A stretch of 64,000 bases of DNA. It comes from Nostoc sp. FACHB-280. GTDB lineage: Bacteria > Cyanobacteriota > Cyanobacteriia > Cyanobacteriales > Nostocaceae. Both the position numbers and the translations under genes were made by a program. The DNA lies in assembly GCF_014697615.1 (NCBI RefSeq), contig NZ_JACJSD010000010.1:1-64000 (forward strand). Direction: 5' to 3'. Below the pieces are notes generated by a model. It did no database searches, had not been told where the DNA came from, and saw only the letters and a program-made list of their open reading frames with translations. Below are positions 63,827 through 64,000 of the stretch, in pieces. The first letter of the stretch is position 1, and each line of letters begins with the position of its first letter.

Positions 63827-63903
63827 AAAAGTATGAATGATGAAGTCTGAAACTTCATACTTTATGCTTCATACTTCATACTTTACACTTCACACTTCTA
63901 ATT

Positions 63904-64000
63904 ATGTTTGTTGATTTCTTCATCAAGCGACCAGTCTTCGCTACGGTCTGTGCCATTATTATTCTGCTGGTGGGATTAATTAGTATTCCCACGCTACCCA
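63904..64000 (+). CDS. RND efflux pump, N-terminal end (runs off right edge)
   Basis: The reading begins MFVDFFIKRPVFATVCAIII and continues LLVGLISIPTLP to the window end, 32 codons. FFIKRPVFATV is the signature first-helix start of AcrB/HAE1-type RND permeases. The rest is outside. It follows the adaptor gene with a 77-base repeat-type gap (CTTCATACTTCATACTT). Confidence 0.92.
   Translation, partial: MFVDFFIKRPVFATVCAIIILLVGLISIPTLP

Noticed and set aside
1-64000. tRNA, rRNA or phage genes
   Set aside because: No cloverleaf, rRNA core sequence or structural phage gene was recognised by reading; a tRNA scan was not possible.

Overview
The window looks like chromosome from a filamentous, probably heterocyst-forming cyanobacterium (Nostoc/Anabaena/Tolypothrix type). 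The evidence is chlorophyll synthase, PetP, the Ycf46-type ATPase, the NDH-1 CO2-uptake genes, a complete beta-carboxysome operon, many HIP1 octamers (GCGATCGC), several Uma2 proteins and the heptamer-type repeats common in Nostocales. The species cannot be named from what is visible. No rRNA, tRNA or CRISPR array was recognised.

Layout. 1-1.3 kb: the start of an IS630-type transposase running off the left edge, a gene fragment cut at the element's edge, a remnant of a second transposase and a small membrane protein. 1.4-5.8 kb (minus strand): an SDR, a crotonase resembling 6-oxocamphor hydrolase, chlG, a Get3d-type ATPase with an alpha-crystallin-like tail, and petP. 5.9-7.5 kb: two Uma2 genes, the second with a premature stop. 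7.8-22.3 kb (plus strand): a polysaccharide locus with an ABC exporter (Wzm/Wzt type), a 1263-residue methyltransferase/kinase-like/coiled-coil/double glycosyltransferase protein, an orphan membrane protein, a methyltransferase, a polyprenyl-phosphate-sugar-synthase-like GT2, rfbC-rfbD-rfbA and two more glycosyltransferases. The part from about 8.7 to 17.7 kb is visibly AT-rich.

22.3-33.3 kb: housekeeping and small modules (cysC, an XRE regulator, an S1-domain protein, dienelactone hydrolase, def, a ParE/Phd pair, an HNH pair, ycf46-like, an SH3 protein and a protein with five peptidoglycan-binding repeats). 33.3-37.4 kb: asd, dapA and RNase J on the minus strand. 38-41.9 kb: tig-clpP-clpX. 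42-48.7 kb: hydrolase, Uma2, HepT/MntA, nitroreductase, DUF4058, GntR and DUF4139 genes.

49-61.8 kb is an inorganic-carbon supercluster. On the minus strand lie ccmK2-ccmK1-ccmL-ccmM-ccmN-ccmO followed by a CmpR/CcmR-like LysR gene. Divergent from it are ndhF3-ndhD3-cupA, and facing those are sbtA-sbtB. Together these supply high-affinity CO2 hydration, Na+-dependent bicarbonate uptake with its PII-like regulator, the carboxysome shell and Rubisco-organising proteins, and a likely regulator. The right edge holds an RND efflux adaptor gene and the first codons of its pump.

The observations I would check first are the methyltransferase-kinase-coiled-coil-GT2-GT2 protein beside a Wzt with a carbohydrate-binding tail (possibly a capping and chain-length system), the internal ribosome-binding site inside ccmM, and the SbtB lacking the usual C-terminal redox loop.
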